Below, piece after piece: positions 11,672 to 18,471 of a DNA stretch of 64,000 nucleotides; position 1 is the stretch's first letter; each line of letters starts with the position of its first letter. The position numbers and the translations under genes were made by a program. The DNA lies in assembly GCF_015767265.1 (NCBI RefSeq), contig NZ_JADPIB010000001.1, positions 248,001 to 312,000 of the forward strand. Reading direction: 5' to 3'. Source of the stretch: Aureivirga marina (lineage in GTDB: Bacteria > Bacteroidota > Bacteroidia > Flavobacteriales > Flavobacteriaceae). The notes beneath the pieces were generated by a model, which did not search any database, was not told where the DNA came from, and saw only the letters and a list, made by a program, of their open reading frames with translations.

Positions 11672-12109
11672 TTAGTTTGGAGCGTCTCCAGTTACTGTTA
11701 GACCCATAGAACGAGCTGTTCCAGCAATCATAGACATTGCAGATTCAACTGTAAAGGCATTTAAATCTGCCATCTTATCCTCTGCGATAACTCTAATTTG
11801 ATCCCAAGATACACTTGCTACTTTGTTACGGTTTGGCTCTCCAGAACCTTTTTTAATTTTTGCTGCTTCTAATAATTGTACTGCAGCTGGTGGAGTTTTT
11901 ACTACGAAGTCGAATGATTTATCAGTGTAAACTGTAATTACAACTGGTAAAACTTTACCTTGCTTCTCTTGAGTTCTTGCATTAAACTGCTTACAGAACT
12001 CCATAATGTTAACTCCGGCAGCACCTAAAGCAGGTCCTACTGGTGGTGAAGGGTTAGCTGCTCCTCCACGCACTTGTAATTTTACTACCTTACTTACTTC
12101 TTTTGCCAT
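11672..12109 (-). CDS. rplK: 50S ribosomal protein L11 (uL11)
   Basis: The 145-residue protein forms the GTPase-associated centre with 23S rRNA. The proline-rich N-terminal hinge ([21 protein letters not shown]) is intact, and the C-terminal rRNA-binding domain ends in [10 protein letters not shown]. It opens the ribosomal part of the rplKAJL-rpoBC cluster, 73 bp downstream of nusG. That gap contains a hairpin. Confidence 0.98.
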   Translation of the reverse strand: MAKEVSKVVKLQVRGGAANPSPPVGPALGAAGVNIMEFCKQFNARTQEKQGKVLPVVITVYTDKSFDFVVKTPPAAVQLLEAAKIKKGSGEPNRNKVASVSWDQIRVIAEDKMADLNAFTVESAMSMIAGTARSMGLTVTGDAPN

Positions 12110-12127
12110 TTCTTAAAACTTTTGTGA

Positions 12128-12162
12128 GATATTACATATTAGGTGGAAGCTGTCGTAATATC
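12128..12162 (-). promoter_or_regulatory. Hairpin in the rplK leader (candidate regulatory site)
   Basis: GATATTAC at 12128-12135 and GTAATATC at 12155-12162 pair perfectly around a 19-base loop, directly upstream of rplK. The 5' leader of the L11-L1 operon is where L1 binds its own mRNA in other bacteria. That this hairpin has such a role is inference from position only. Confidence 0.4.
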
Positions 12163-12182
12163 ATTATTATTTAATGTAACAA

Positions 12183-12734
12183 TTATGAAATTTTCTCAAC
12201 TTGCATGTAGCTTAATTCTAATGGTGTTTTTCTTCCGAAAATCTTAACCATTACTTTTAACTTACGCTTTTCTTCATTAATCTCTTCAATTGTTCCATCG
12301 AATCCATTGAAAGCACCATCAGTTACTTTTACAATTTCACCAACAACGTAAGGAATTGCTACATTTTCATTTTTAACAGATAATTCGTCTACTTTACCTA
12401 GTAATCTGTTAATTTCAGATTTACGCAAAGGAACAGGATCTCCGCCTTTTGTCTCTCCTAAAAATCCAATTACTCCAGGAACAGACTTGATAATATGAGG
12501 TATTTCTCCCGTAAGATTTGCTTCAATCATTACATATCCAGGAAAATAAATTCTATCTTTATAGATTTTTTTTCCATTACGGACTTGTATGACCTTCTCT
12601 GTTGGAACTAAAACTTGATCAATATAGTCAGAAATTTCTAAACGTGATATTTCATTCTCTATATAATTTTTGACCTTGTTTTCTTGTCCTCCGATTGCTC
12701 TAACTACATACCATTTTTTAACAGAATCAGTCAT
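12183..12734 (-). CDS. nusG: Transcription termination/antitermination factor NusG
   Basis: The 183-residue protein binds RNA polymerase through its N-terminal NGN domain (KWYVVRAIGGQENKV onward). The C-terminal KOW domain (VKVTDGAFNGFDGTIEEI) contacts ribosomal protein uS10 or Rho. The length is normal and no insertion is visible. It starts 11 bp downstream of secE, the conserved bacterial pair. Confidence 0.98.
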   Translation of the reverse strand: MTDSVKKWYVVRAIGGQENKVKNYIENEISRLEISDYIDQVLVPTEKVIQVRNGKKIYKDRIYFPGYVMIEANLTGEIPHIIKSVPGVIGFLGETKGGDPVPLRKSEINRLLGKVDELSVKNENVAIPYVVGEIVKVTDGAFNGFDGTIEEINEEKRKLKVMVKIFGRKTPLELSYMQVEKIS

Positions 12735-12745
12735 ATCAATTTTTA

Positions 12746-12934
12746 TTAAAATAAATTAAAATAATTTTCTAAAAGATTTTGAAAAACTTTATCAACAATA
12801 AAAACAGCAATCGAAAAGATTACTGTGAATAATGCTACTGTTACTGTAGACTTTTGAGCTTCTGACCAAGAAATCCATGTAACTTCTGTACTAAGTTCTT
12901 CAAATGATTCTTTAATATATTTTACAATACTCAT
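12746..12934 (-). CDS. secE: Preprotein translocase subunit SecE
   Basis: The 62-residue protein is the short SecE type with a single C-terminal membrane segment (VTVALFTVIFSIAVFIVDKVF). It is preceded by the amphipathic region with the conserved TWISWSEAQKST. It clamps SecY in the inner membrane. It lies between tRNA-Trp and nusG in the normal order. Confidence 0.95.
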   Translation of the reverse strand: MSIVKYIKESFEELSTEVTWISWSEAQKSTVTVALFTVIFSIAVFIVDKVFQNLLENYFNLF

Positions 12935-12949
12935 ATTACATCATTTTTG

Positions 12950-13022
12950 CACGGGTAGCGAGACTCGAACTCACGACACCTGGTTTTGGAGACCAGTGCT
13001 CTACCAACTGAGCTATACCCGT
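12950..13022 (-). tRNA. tRNA-Trp (CCA anticodon)
   Basis: On the minus strand a 73-base cloverleaf can be drawn. The acceptor ACGGGTA pairs with TACCCGT, the D arm contains AGCTCAGTTGGTAGAGC, the anticodon arm is CTGGT-CTCCAAA-ACCAG with anticodon CCA, and the T arm carries GTTCGAGTC. The 3' CCA is not encoded. It sits between tuf and secE as in related genomes. Confidence 0.97.
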
Positions 13023-13031
13023 ATTTTATAA

Positions 13032-13065
13032 AAGGTGCTTCACATTTTATAAAGGAAGCACCCTT
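13032..13065 (-). terminator. Terminator after tuf
   Basis: AAGGTGCTTC at 13032-13041 pairs with GAAGCACC and the following TT at 13055-13065, with one bulged base. On the transcribed strand TTTTAT follows. It lies between the tuf stop and tRNA-Trp. Confidence 0.7.
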
Positions 13066-13088
13066 ATATTTATTTTAATATCTTATGA

Positions 13089-14273
13089 TTATAAGATTTC
13101 AGTTACCTGACCAGCTCCTACTGTTCTTCCTCCTTCACGGATTGCGAAACGTAATCCTACGTTCATTGCAATTGGTTGGATTAAATCAACAGTAATAGTT
13201 AAGTTATCTCCTGGCATTACCATTTCAACTCCATCAGGTAAAGAAATATTTCCTGTTACATCAGTTGTACGTACGTAGAACTGAGGACGGTAGTTGTTGT
13301 GGAATGGAGTGTGACGTCCACCTTCTTCTTTCTTAAGGATATAAACCTCTGCTTTGAATTTATCATGTGGAGTTACAGAACCTTGCTTACAGATTACCAT
13401 TCCTCTTTTGATATCAGTTTTATCGATACCTCTTAATAATAAACCAACGTTATCTCCAGCTTCACCTCTATCTAAGATTTTACGGAACATCTCTACTCCT
13501 GTAATTGTAGAAGTTAATTTCTCAGCTCCCATTCCGATGATATCTACAGCATCTCCAGTGTTAGCAACTCCAGTTTCAATACGTCCTGTAGCTACAGTAC
13601 CACGTCCTGTAATTGAGAATACATCTTCGATTGGCATTAAGAAATCTTTATCTACTTCTCTTAATGGCTCCTCGATCCAAGAATCAACAGCATCCATTAA
13701 TTTCATGATAGAATCAACCCATTTCTCATCGTTGTTTAATCCTCCTAAAGCAGATCCTGGGATTACTGGAGTGTTATCACCATCATAGTCATAGAAGTCT
13801 AATAATTCTCTAACTTCCATTTCTACTAATTCTAATAACTCTTCATCATCAACCATATCCACTTTGTTTAAGAAAACAACCATACGTGGAATACCTACCT
13901 GACGTCCTAATAAGATGTGCTCACGAGTTTGTGGCATTGGTCCATCTGTAGCAGCAACTACTAAGATAGCTCCATCCATTTGAGCAGCTCCAGTTACCAT
14001 GTTCTTTACGTAATCGGCGTGACCTGGACAGTCAACGTGTGCATAGTGACGGTTAGCTGTTTGATATTCTACGTGAGAAGTGTTAATTGTAATACCTCTT
14101 TCTTTCTCTTCTGGAGCGTTATCGATTTGATCGAAATCTTTTACTTCAGAAAGTCCTTTATTTGCTAATACTGTAGTAATAGCAGCAGTTAATGTAGTTT
14201 TACCGTGGTCAACGTGCCCGATAGTACCAATATTTAAGTGTGGTTTCGAGCGATCAAAAGTTTCTTTTGCCAT
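13089..14273 (-). CDS. tuf: Elongation factor Tu
   Basis: The 394-residue GTPase delivers aminoacyl-tRNA to the ribosome. It shows the G1 motif GHVDHGKT, the G3 motif DCPGHADYV, the G4 motif NKVD and the typical C-terminal beta-barrel ending [13 protein letters not shown]. It is flanked by tRNA-Gly and tRNA-Thr upstream and tRNA-Trp downstream, as usual for the group. It is the only copy in the window. Confidence 0.99.
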   Translation of the reverse strand: MAKETFDRSKPHLNIGTIGHVDHGKTTLTAAITTVLANKGLSEVKDFDQIDNAPEEKERGITINTSHVEYQTANRHYAHVDCPGHADYVKNMVTGAAQMDGAILVVAATDGPMPQTREHILLGRQVGIPRMVVFLNKVDMVDDEELLELVEMEVRELLDFYDYDGDNTPVIPGSALGGLNNDEKWVDSIMKLMDAVDSWIEEPLREVDKDFLMPIEDVFSITGRGTVATGRIETGVANTGDAVDIIGMGAEKLTSTITGVEMFRKILDRGEAGDNVGLLLRGIDKTDIKRGMVICKQGSVTPHDKFKAEVYILKKEEGGRHTPFHNNYRPQFYVRTTDVTGNISLPDGVEMVMPGDNLTITVDLIQPIAMNVGLRFAIREGGRTVGAGQVTEIL

Positions 14274-14371
14274 GATTACCTAGTTTTTATACTTAGTTAT
14301 ATATTAGTGTTCTTATACTATTTTTATAACTCTTTAAAATCGTTTAAATTCTTTTAGATTAGAAATCTTAG

Positions 14372-14444
14372 AGCGGGAGACCGGGTTCGAACCGGCGACA
14401 TTCAGCTTGGAAGGCTGACGCTCTACCAACTGAGCTACTCCCGC
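14372..14444 (-). tRNA. tRNA-Gly (TCC anticodon)
   Basis: The minus-strand cloverleaf has acceptor GCGGGAG paired with CTCCCGC, D arm AGCTCAGTTGGTAGAGC, anticodon loop CTTCCAA with anticodon TCC, and T arm GGTTCGAACCC. It lies about 100 bp upstream of tuf. Confidence 0.97.
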
Positions 14445-14485
14445 ATTATAATCTAAAATTATTTTCAACTATTTCAAAGATTTTG

Positions 14486-14559
14486 AGCCGATAGAGGGAC
14501 TCGAACCCACGACCTGCTGATTACAAATCAGCTGCTCTAGCCAGCTGAGCTATATCGGC
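14486..14559 (-). tRNA. tRNA-Thr (TGT anticodon)
   Basis: The minus-strand cloverleaf has acceptor GCCGATA paired with TATCGGC, anticodon stem CTGAT/ATCAG with loop TTTGTAA and anticodon TGT, and T arm GGGTTCGAGTCCC. Only 41 bp separate it from tRNA-Gly. A tRNA-Tyr gene, present here in many relatives, is absent. Confidence 0.97.
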
Positions 14560-14563
14560 TTTT

Positions 14564-14595
14564 CGTTAGCTTTAAATATTTCGTTATCGCTAACG
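14564..14595 (-). other. Inverted repeat directly upstream of tRNA-Thr
   Basis: CGTTAGC at 14564-14570 and GCTAACG at 14589-14595 are perfect reverse complements, ending 5 bp before the 5' end of tRNA-Thr. The left part as read on the minus strand closely resembles one arm of the rpsU terminator at 15863-15916. Confidence 0.45.
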
Positions 14596-14658
14596 GTTTG
14601 CAAATGTAATACGTTTTATTAATCCTGCAAACTTTTTTTCATTTTTTTTTGATTTTTT

Positions 14659-14964
14659 TTACACGTGAGTTCCTCTTTGTCTCTCTTTGTGTTTCTCTAA
14701 TTGTCTCTTCAGTGAATCTATACATAATACAGCACCTTCCTCAAAACTCTTACATTGTTTTTTAACAATTAACTCATCTCCAGGTACATTCACTTTTACT
14801 TCAGCTATTTTGTTCTCCTTCTCGCTTGTTTGTTGAACCTTTAAAAATACCTCAGCATCGATAATTCTATCATAATATTTTTCTAACCCTTCTACTTTTT
14901 TTTCAATGAATGATACTAAATCTTTGTCTGCATTGAAATTAACTGACTGAATGAATATTTTCAT
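14659..14964 (-). CDS. hpf: Ribosome hibernation-promoting factor, short form
   Basis: The 101-residue protein has the HPF/RaiA fold: the N-terminal MKIFIQSVNFNAD strand, the helix with FIEKKVEGLEKYYDRI, and the second helix with CIDSLKRQLEKHKERQ. These proteins bind the 30S decoding region and stabilise inactive ribosomes in stationary phase. The C-terminal dimerisation domain of long HPF is missing, so this is the short type. It starts 4 bp after the Xer recombinase gene, so the two are probably cotranscribed. Confidence 0.92.
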   Translation of the reverse strand: MKIFIQSVNFNADKDLVSFIEKKVEGLEKYYDRIIDAEVFLKVQQTSEKENKIAEVKVNVPGDELIVKKQCKSFEEGAVLCIDSLKRQLEKHKERQRGTHV

Positions 14965-14968
14965 AATT

Positions 14969-15856
14969 CTAACGATTTTTTATGCTCCTTGGGTGAGCAT
15001 GGTTATATAATTCTTTTAATTTTCCTAGACTAGTTTTCGTATATACTTGTGTTGATGCTAGGCTAGCATGTCCCAATAATTCTTTTACAGAATTCAAATC
15101 TGCTCCCTCGTTTAATAAATGTGTTGCAAACGAATGACGAATAATATGTGGACTTTGTTTTAACTTCGAAGATATTCCCCTAAAGTAAGTATTTATCGTA
15201 CGATACACAAGCATTTCATACATTTTTTCACCTTTTTTTGTCACAAATAAAAAGGTGTTTTTACTCCTAATTTTATTACGTTCTAATAAATAAGTAGTTA
15301 GCTTTTTTAACGTAGAATCGAACAATGGAATTATACGTTCTTTATTTCTTTTTCCTAAAACTTTAATCTGTTTTTGGGAAAAATCTATCGCATCTATAGT
15401 TAAATTTATTAATTCTGATCTTCGTATACCTGTCGCATATAATAATTCAATCATCATATGATTTCGAACACTCTCAAAATCTTCTTTATCTATTGGCATC
15501 GACAAAACTTCATCCATTTCTTTTTTAGAGAAAGGAACTTGTATTTTCTTCGATACTTTTAATGCTTTATGTTTAAGAAGTGGATTTTCTGAAATCTGAT
15601 TAGTTTTCAGCAAGTATTTAAAATAAGCTTTTAGAGCGCTTATCTTTCTGTTTGTAGTTCGGTTTTCTACACCTTTATTCACAATACTTACAATACAAAA
15701 TCTCAACTCTGTATAAGTAAGTTTTTTTAGTTCTTTATTATATATTTCTGAAGCTATTTCTTGAAAATTTCTTAAATCATTTTCATATGCTGTCAGAGTA
15801 TGCAACGAATATTTCTTTTCGTGCTTTAGATAATCAATGAAAGGTTGAATACTCAT
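14969..15856 (-). CDS. xerC: Tyrosine recombinase, XerC/XerD family
   Basis: The 295-residue protein has an N-terminal SAM-like DNA-binding domain (residues 1-90) and the catalytic domain. Catalytic residues are visible as R145 (ATGIRRSEL), K169, H237 and R240 (HIIRH), H263 (LGHAS) and the nucleophile Y272. These enzymes resolve chromosome dimers at dif during cell division. Its place between rpsU and hpf is the conserved site of a chromosomal xer gene, so it is not likely a mobile integrase. Whether it is XerC or XerD cannot be settled here. The start codon follows the T-run of the rpsU terminator almost directly. Confidence 0.93.
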   Translation of the reverse strand: MSIQPFIDYLKHEKKYSLHTLTAYENDLRNFQEIASEIYNKELKKLTYTELRFCIVSIVNKGVENRTTNRKISALKAYFKYLLKTNQISENPLLKHKALKVSKKIQVPFSKKEMDEVLSMPIDKEDFESVRNHMMIELLYATGIRRSELINLTIDAIDFSQKQIKVLGKRNKERIIPLFDSTLKKLTTYLLERNKIRSKNTFLFVTKKGEKMYEMLVYRTINTYFRGISSKLKQSPHIIRHSFATHLLNEGADLNSVKELLGHASLASTQVYTKTSLGKLKELYNHAHPRSIKNR

Positions 15857-15862
15857 AAAAAA

Positions 15863-15916
15863 ATCCGTTAGGATAACAAAGATAATATATAGCTTTGTTA
15901 TTCGCTAACGGAATTT
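15863..15916 (-). terminator. Terminator after rpsU, abutting the xer start codon
   Basis: CCGTTAGGATAACAAAG on one side pairs with CTTTGTTATTCGCTAACGG on the other, a stem of about 17 bp with two extra bases. On the minus strand a run of T follows and then the ATG of the recombinase gene. The hairpin is thus both the end of rpsU and the immediate upstream region of xer. Confidence 0.8.
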
Positions 15917-15945
15917 TTATATAAGTTTGTTAATATTCTAAAATA

Positions 15946-16143
15946 TTAAGCTTGCTCTTCCGCAGTTCTTAATCTTTGGATATATTGAGCCTTGATTTTT
16001 AGTTTACGGTTCGCAACTGAAGGTTTTACGAAATGTTTACGTGCACGTAAAGTTTTCATAGTTTTCGTACGGTCGAATTTTCTCTTATAACGTTTTAACG
16101 CTCTATCGATATTTTCTCCTTCTTTTACTGGGATGATTAACAT
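15946..16143 (-). CDS. rpsU: 30S ribosomal protein S21 (bS21)
   Basis: The 65-residue basic protein matches bS21 (MLIIPVKEGENIDRALKRYKR). In Flavobacteriia bS21 sits beside the 3' end of 16S rRNA and helps hide the anti-Shine-Dalgarno sequence. Unlike its neighbours this gene has an excellent Shine-Dalgarno sequence (16151-16160). A TAnnTTTG promoter motif lies at 16195-16202 and a strong terminator follows, so it appears to be its own transcription unit. Confidence 0.97.
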   Translation of the reverse strand: MLIIPVKEGENIDRALKRYKRKFDRTKTMKTLRARKHFVKPSVANRKLKIKAQYIQRLRTAEEQA

Positions 16144-16150
16144 ATGTTTG

Positions 16151-16160
16151 CACCTCCTTT
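16151..16160 (-). promoter_or_regulatory. Strong Shine-Dalgarno sequence of rpsU
   Basis: The minus strand reads AAAGGAGGTG, with GGAGG about 9 bases before the rpsU ATG. This is near-perfect complementarity to the 16S rRNA 3' end, in a genome where most genes show none. It fits the known autoregulation of bS21 in Flavobacteriia, where ribosomes short of bS21 expose the anti-Shine-Dalgarno. Confidence 0.9.
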
Positions 16161-16194
16161 CATGTCGTCCTCTTTAGGTTTTAATTTCAGCTTG

Positions 16195-16202
16195 CAAATA
16201 TA
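16195..16202 (-). promoter_or_regulatory. Promoter -7 motif of rpsU
   Basis: The minus strand reads TATATTTG, an exact TAnnTTTG match, 52 bp before the start codon. No clear TTG lies at the ideal -33 distance, so only the -7 half is supported. Confidence 0.5.
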
Positions 16203-16290
16203 TAACATTTTTCTATTCTAAAAACTTTTAAACAATTTTATTATCTAAAATTATCTTAATTAACTAAAATTGAAATATTTACACATAAAA

Positions 16291-16320
16291 AAACACCTTT
16301 TATATTACTAAAAGGTGTTT
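16291..16320 (-). terminator. Terminator after the acyl-CoA dehydrogenase gene
   Basis: AAACACCTTTTA at 16291-16302 and TAAAAGGTGTTT at 16309-16320 pair perfectly over 12 bp with a 6-base loop. It lies 22 bp past the stop codon at 16343, with T-rich sequence after it on the minus strand. Confidence 0.85.
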
Positions 16321-16342
16321 GTATTTTATTGAAAATCAGGAA

Positions 16343-17485
16343 TTATGAATTTAAAATCGTTCTTGAAATTACTAATTTCTGAATTTCTGTTGTTCCTTCT
16401 CCAATTGTACAAAGTTTAGCATCTCTATAGAATTTCTCTACTGGGAAATCTTTTGTATATCCGTATCCTCCATGAATCTGAATTGCCTCATTTGAAACTT
16501 TTACAGAAACTTCAGATGCATACATCTTAGCCATTGCTCCAATTTTCGTCATTCTTCTTCCTTCATTTTTCATAAATGCCGCTTTATGAATTAATAATTC
16601 AGAAGCTTCAATTTCCGTAGCCATATCTGCTAATTTGAATCCGATTGCTTGGAATTTTCCAATTGCTTTTCCAAATTGTTCTCTTTCGTTTGCATATTTT
16701 ACAGCAGCTTCATAAGCTCCCTTAGCAATTCCTAAAGAAAGTGCTCCAATTGAAATTCTTCCTCCGTCTAATACTTTTAATGCTTGAACGAATCCTTCAC
16801 CTTCATTTCCTAACATATTATCTTTGTGTACACGACAGTTATCAAAGATTAATTCTGCTGTTTCAGAAGCTCTCATTCCTAATTTATTCTCTTTCTTTCC
16901 AGATGTAAATCCTTCAGTTCCTTTTTCAATCACAAAAGCAGACATTCCATGAGAATCTCCTTTTTCTCCAGTTCTAGCAATTACAACAGCGATATCTCCA
17001 CTAATTGCATGTGTAATGAAATTTTTTGCTCCATTTAAAACATAATAATCTCCATCTTTCACAGCAGTTGTATTCATCCCTCCTGCATCAGATCCTGTAT
17101 TGTGCTCTGTTAATCCCCAAGCTCCAATCCATTCAGCTGTTGCTAATTTAGGTAACCATCTTTTCTTTTGTTCTTCATTACCAAACTGCAAGATATGTCC
17201 AGTACATAATGAGTTGTGTGCTGCCACAGATAATCCGATAGAAGAATCTACTTTTGAAATCTCTTCAATGATTCTTACATAATCGTGATAATTTAAACCT
17301 GAACCACCATATTCTTCAGGAACAAGAACTCCCATAAACCCCATTTCTCCAAGTTTTTTAAATAAATCAACTGGAAAATGTTGTGCCTCATCCCATTCCA
17401 TAATATTCGGAGTAATATGTTGTGCAGCAAAATCTCTAATAGATTGTGCAATCATCTCTTGCGTTTCAGTGTAATCAAAATTCAT
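16343..17485 (-). CDS. Acyl-CoA dehydrogenase
   Basis: The 380-residue flavoenzyme has the three-part acyl-CoA dehydrogenase fold: an N-terminal helical domain, a middle beta domain (AWGLTEHNTGSDAGG, FAD and substrate contacts) and a C-terminal helical domain. The presumed catalytic base is E363 in TIGEGTTEIQ, the position used by short- and medium-chain enzymes. The conserved QIHGGYGYTKDFPVEKFYRD block is present. It would introduce the first double bond in fatty-acid or branched-chain acyl-CoA oxidation and pass electrons to ETF. Chain-length preference cannot be read. It stands alone with its own terminator. Confidence 0.95.
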   Translation of the reverse strand: MNFDYTETQEMIAQSIRDFAAQHITPNIMEWDEAQHFPVDLFKKLGEMGFMGVLVPEEYGGSGLNYHDYVRIIEEISKVDSSIGLSVAAHNSLCTGHILQFGNEEQKKRWLPKLATAEWIGAWGLTEHNTGSDAGGMNTTAVKDGDYYVLNGAKNFITHAISGDIAVVIARTGEKGDSHGMSAFVIEKGTEGFTSGKKENKLGMRASETAELIFDNCRVHKDNMLGNEGEGFVQALKVLDGGRISIGALSLGIAKGAYEAAVKYANEREQFGKAIGKFQAIGFKLADMATEIEASELLIHKAAFMKNEGRRMTKIGAMAKMYASEVSVKVSNEAIQIHGGYGYTKDFPVEKFYRDAKLCTIGEGTTEIQKLVISRTILNS

Positions 17486-17544
17486 ATATCTCTTATTTTA
17501 ATAAGTATTCTTATTTTAGAATTAATAACTCAATCATAGTTTTT

Positions 17545-18465
17545 TTATTGAGCATCCAAATATAACGCTATTCTATCAAACTTTTCAATAGGAAATCCGT
17601 CAATTTTCTTAAATTCTTCTATTGTATTTACTCTTAAAACAGATTCTCGATATTTTACAATTAATTTTGTCAATTCGTAATCGATATATGGAAGTTTTAA
17701 GATTTCTTTAAAAGTAGCACTATTTACATCTACCTTAGAAATCGTTGGTTTTTCTAAAACTCGGTAATATTCCAACAAATTAGAAACAACATTTGGTTTT
17801 AAACCCCAAACTTCATGTAACTGGTCATTAAAAGTATAACCTTGTAACTTATTTTTATAAGTAAGAATTCTTTCGGCTAATTTCTCTCCTATTCCATTAA
17901 TTCTTTGTAACTCTTCTTTTGTTATAGAATTAATTCCTTTAATAGTAACAGAATTATTTTTCAGGGGAAGATTATTGGACTTTGAATAATTAGAATAGTT
18001 TTTATAATTACTCTCTTTCTTATCTTTCTTTTTCTTTTGTGTCCATTCTGGAAATTTAAAATATTGTTGAATGGATGCTAAAAGTGTATCATGAACTTTT
18101 GTAACTTTTTGAAATTCCAAAGCGGAATTTACATATTTATTTGTTTCACGGAATTCATGTAAACGCTTTATTTCTTCAACACTCATTCCTAATAAATATC
18201 CTTTATATTCTGAAATAAAGTTTGGATTAAAAGGTTTGAATGTATTTTTCTTTTTTTCTAATTCAGCTTCTGCTATTTTTTGAAGTGAATCTATTTCATT
18301 TATTAAAAGTAATTGTTCACTTGTATATGGTATTTTAGTTTCTTCATTTTTATAATTCACAAAAAGAAAATAAAAAGCCTGAATAGAAATGATTAATACC
18401 AATAAATAAAAAATCCCATTTCTTTGATTTTTGTTATACCAGAAATGGGATTTTTTTAATTTCAT
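17545..18465 (-). CDS. Membrane-anchored helix-hairpin-helix (ComEA-like) protein
   Basis: The 306-residue protein has one N-terminal membrane segment (about residues 16-36) and a basic, low-complexity linker. It ends with tandem helix-hairpin-helix units: INSITKEELQRINGIGEKLAERI, then VWGLKPNVVSNLL, VDVNSATFKEILKLPYI and FKKIDGFPIEKFDRI. Such domains bind DNA without sequence specificity. ComEA uses one during DNA uptake, but here the repeat block is larger and no other competence gene is nearby. The DNA-binding part would face the periplasm if the N-terminus is inside. It lies 6 bp downstream of the symporter gene. Confidence 0.75.
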   Translation of the reverse strand: MKLKKSHFWYNKNQRNGIFYLLVLIISIQAFYFLFVNYKNEETKIPYTSEQLLLINEIDSLQKIAEAELEKKKNTFKPFNPNFISEYKGYLLGMSVEEIKRLHEFRETNKYVNSALEFQKVTKVHDTLLASIQQYFKFPEWTQKKKKDKKESNYKNYSNYSKSNNLPLKNNSVTIKGINSITKEELQRINGIGEKLAERILTYKNKLQGYTFNDQLHEVWGLKPNVVSNLLEYYRVLEKPTISKVDVNSATFKEILKLPYIDYELTKLIVKYRESVLRVNTIEEFKKIDGFPIEKFDRIALYLDAQ

Positions 18466-18471
18466 TTTATC

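Noticed and set aside
13354-13788. 144-codon frame antisense to tuf
   Set aside because: It is a mirror of the tuf codon pattern with no likeness to any family.
14445-14485. Hidden tRNA-Tyr between tRNA-Gly and tRNA-Thr
   Set aside because: Only 41 bp lie between them, too little for a tRNA.
14969-15856. The Xer-type recombinase as a mobile-element integrase
   Set aside because: It sits at the conserved rpsU-xer-hpf locus, has chromosomal Xer length and motifs, and no attachment-site duplication or phage genes are nearby.
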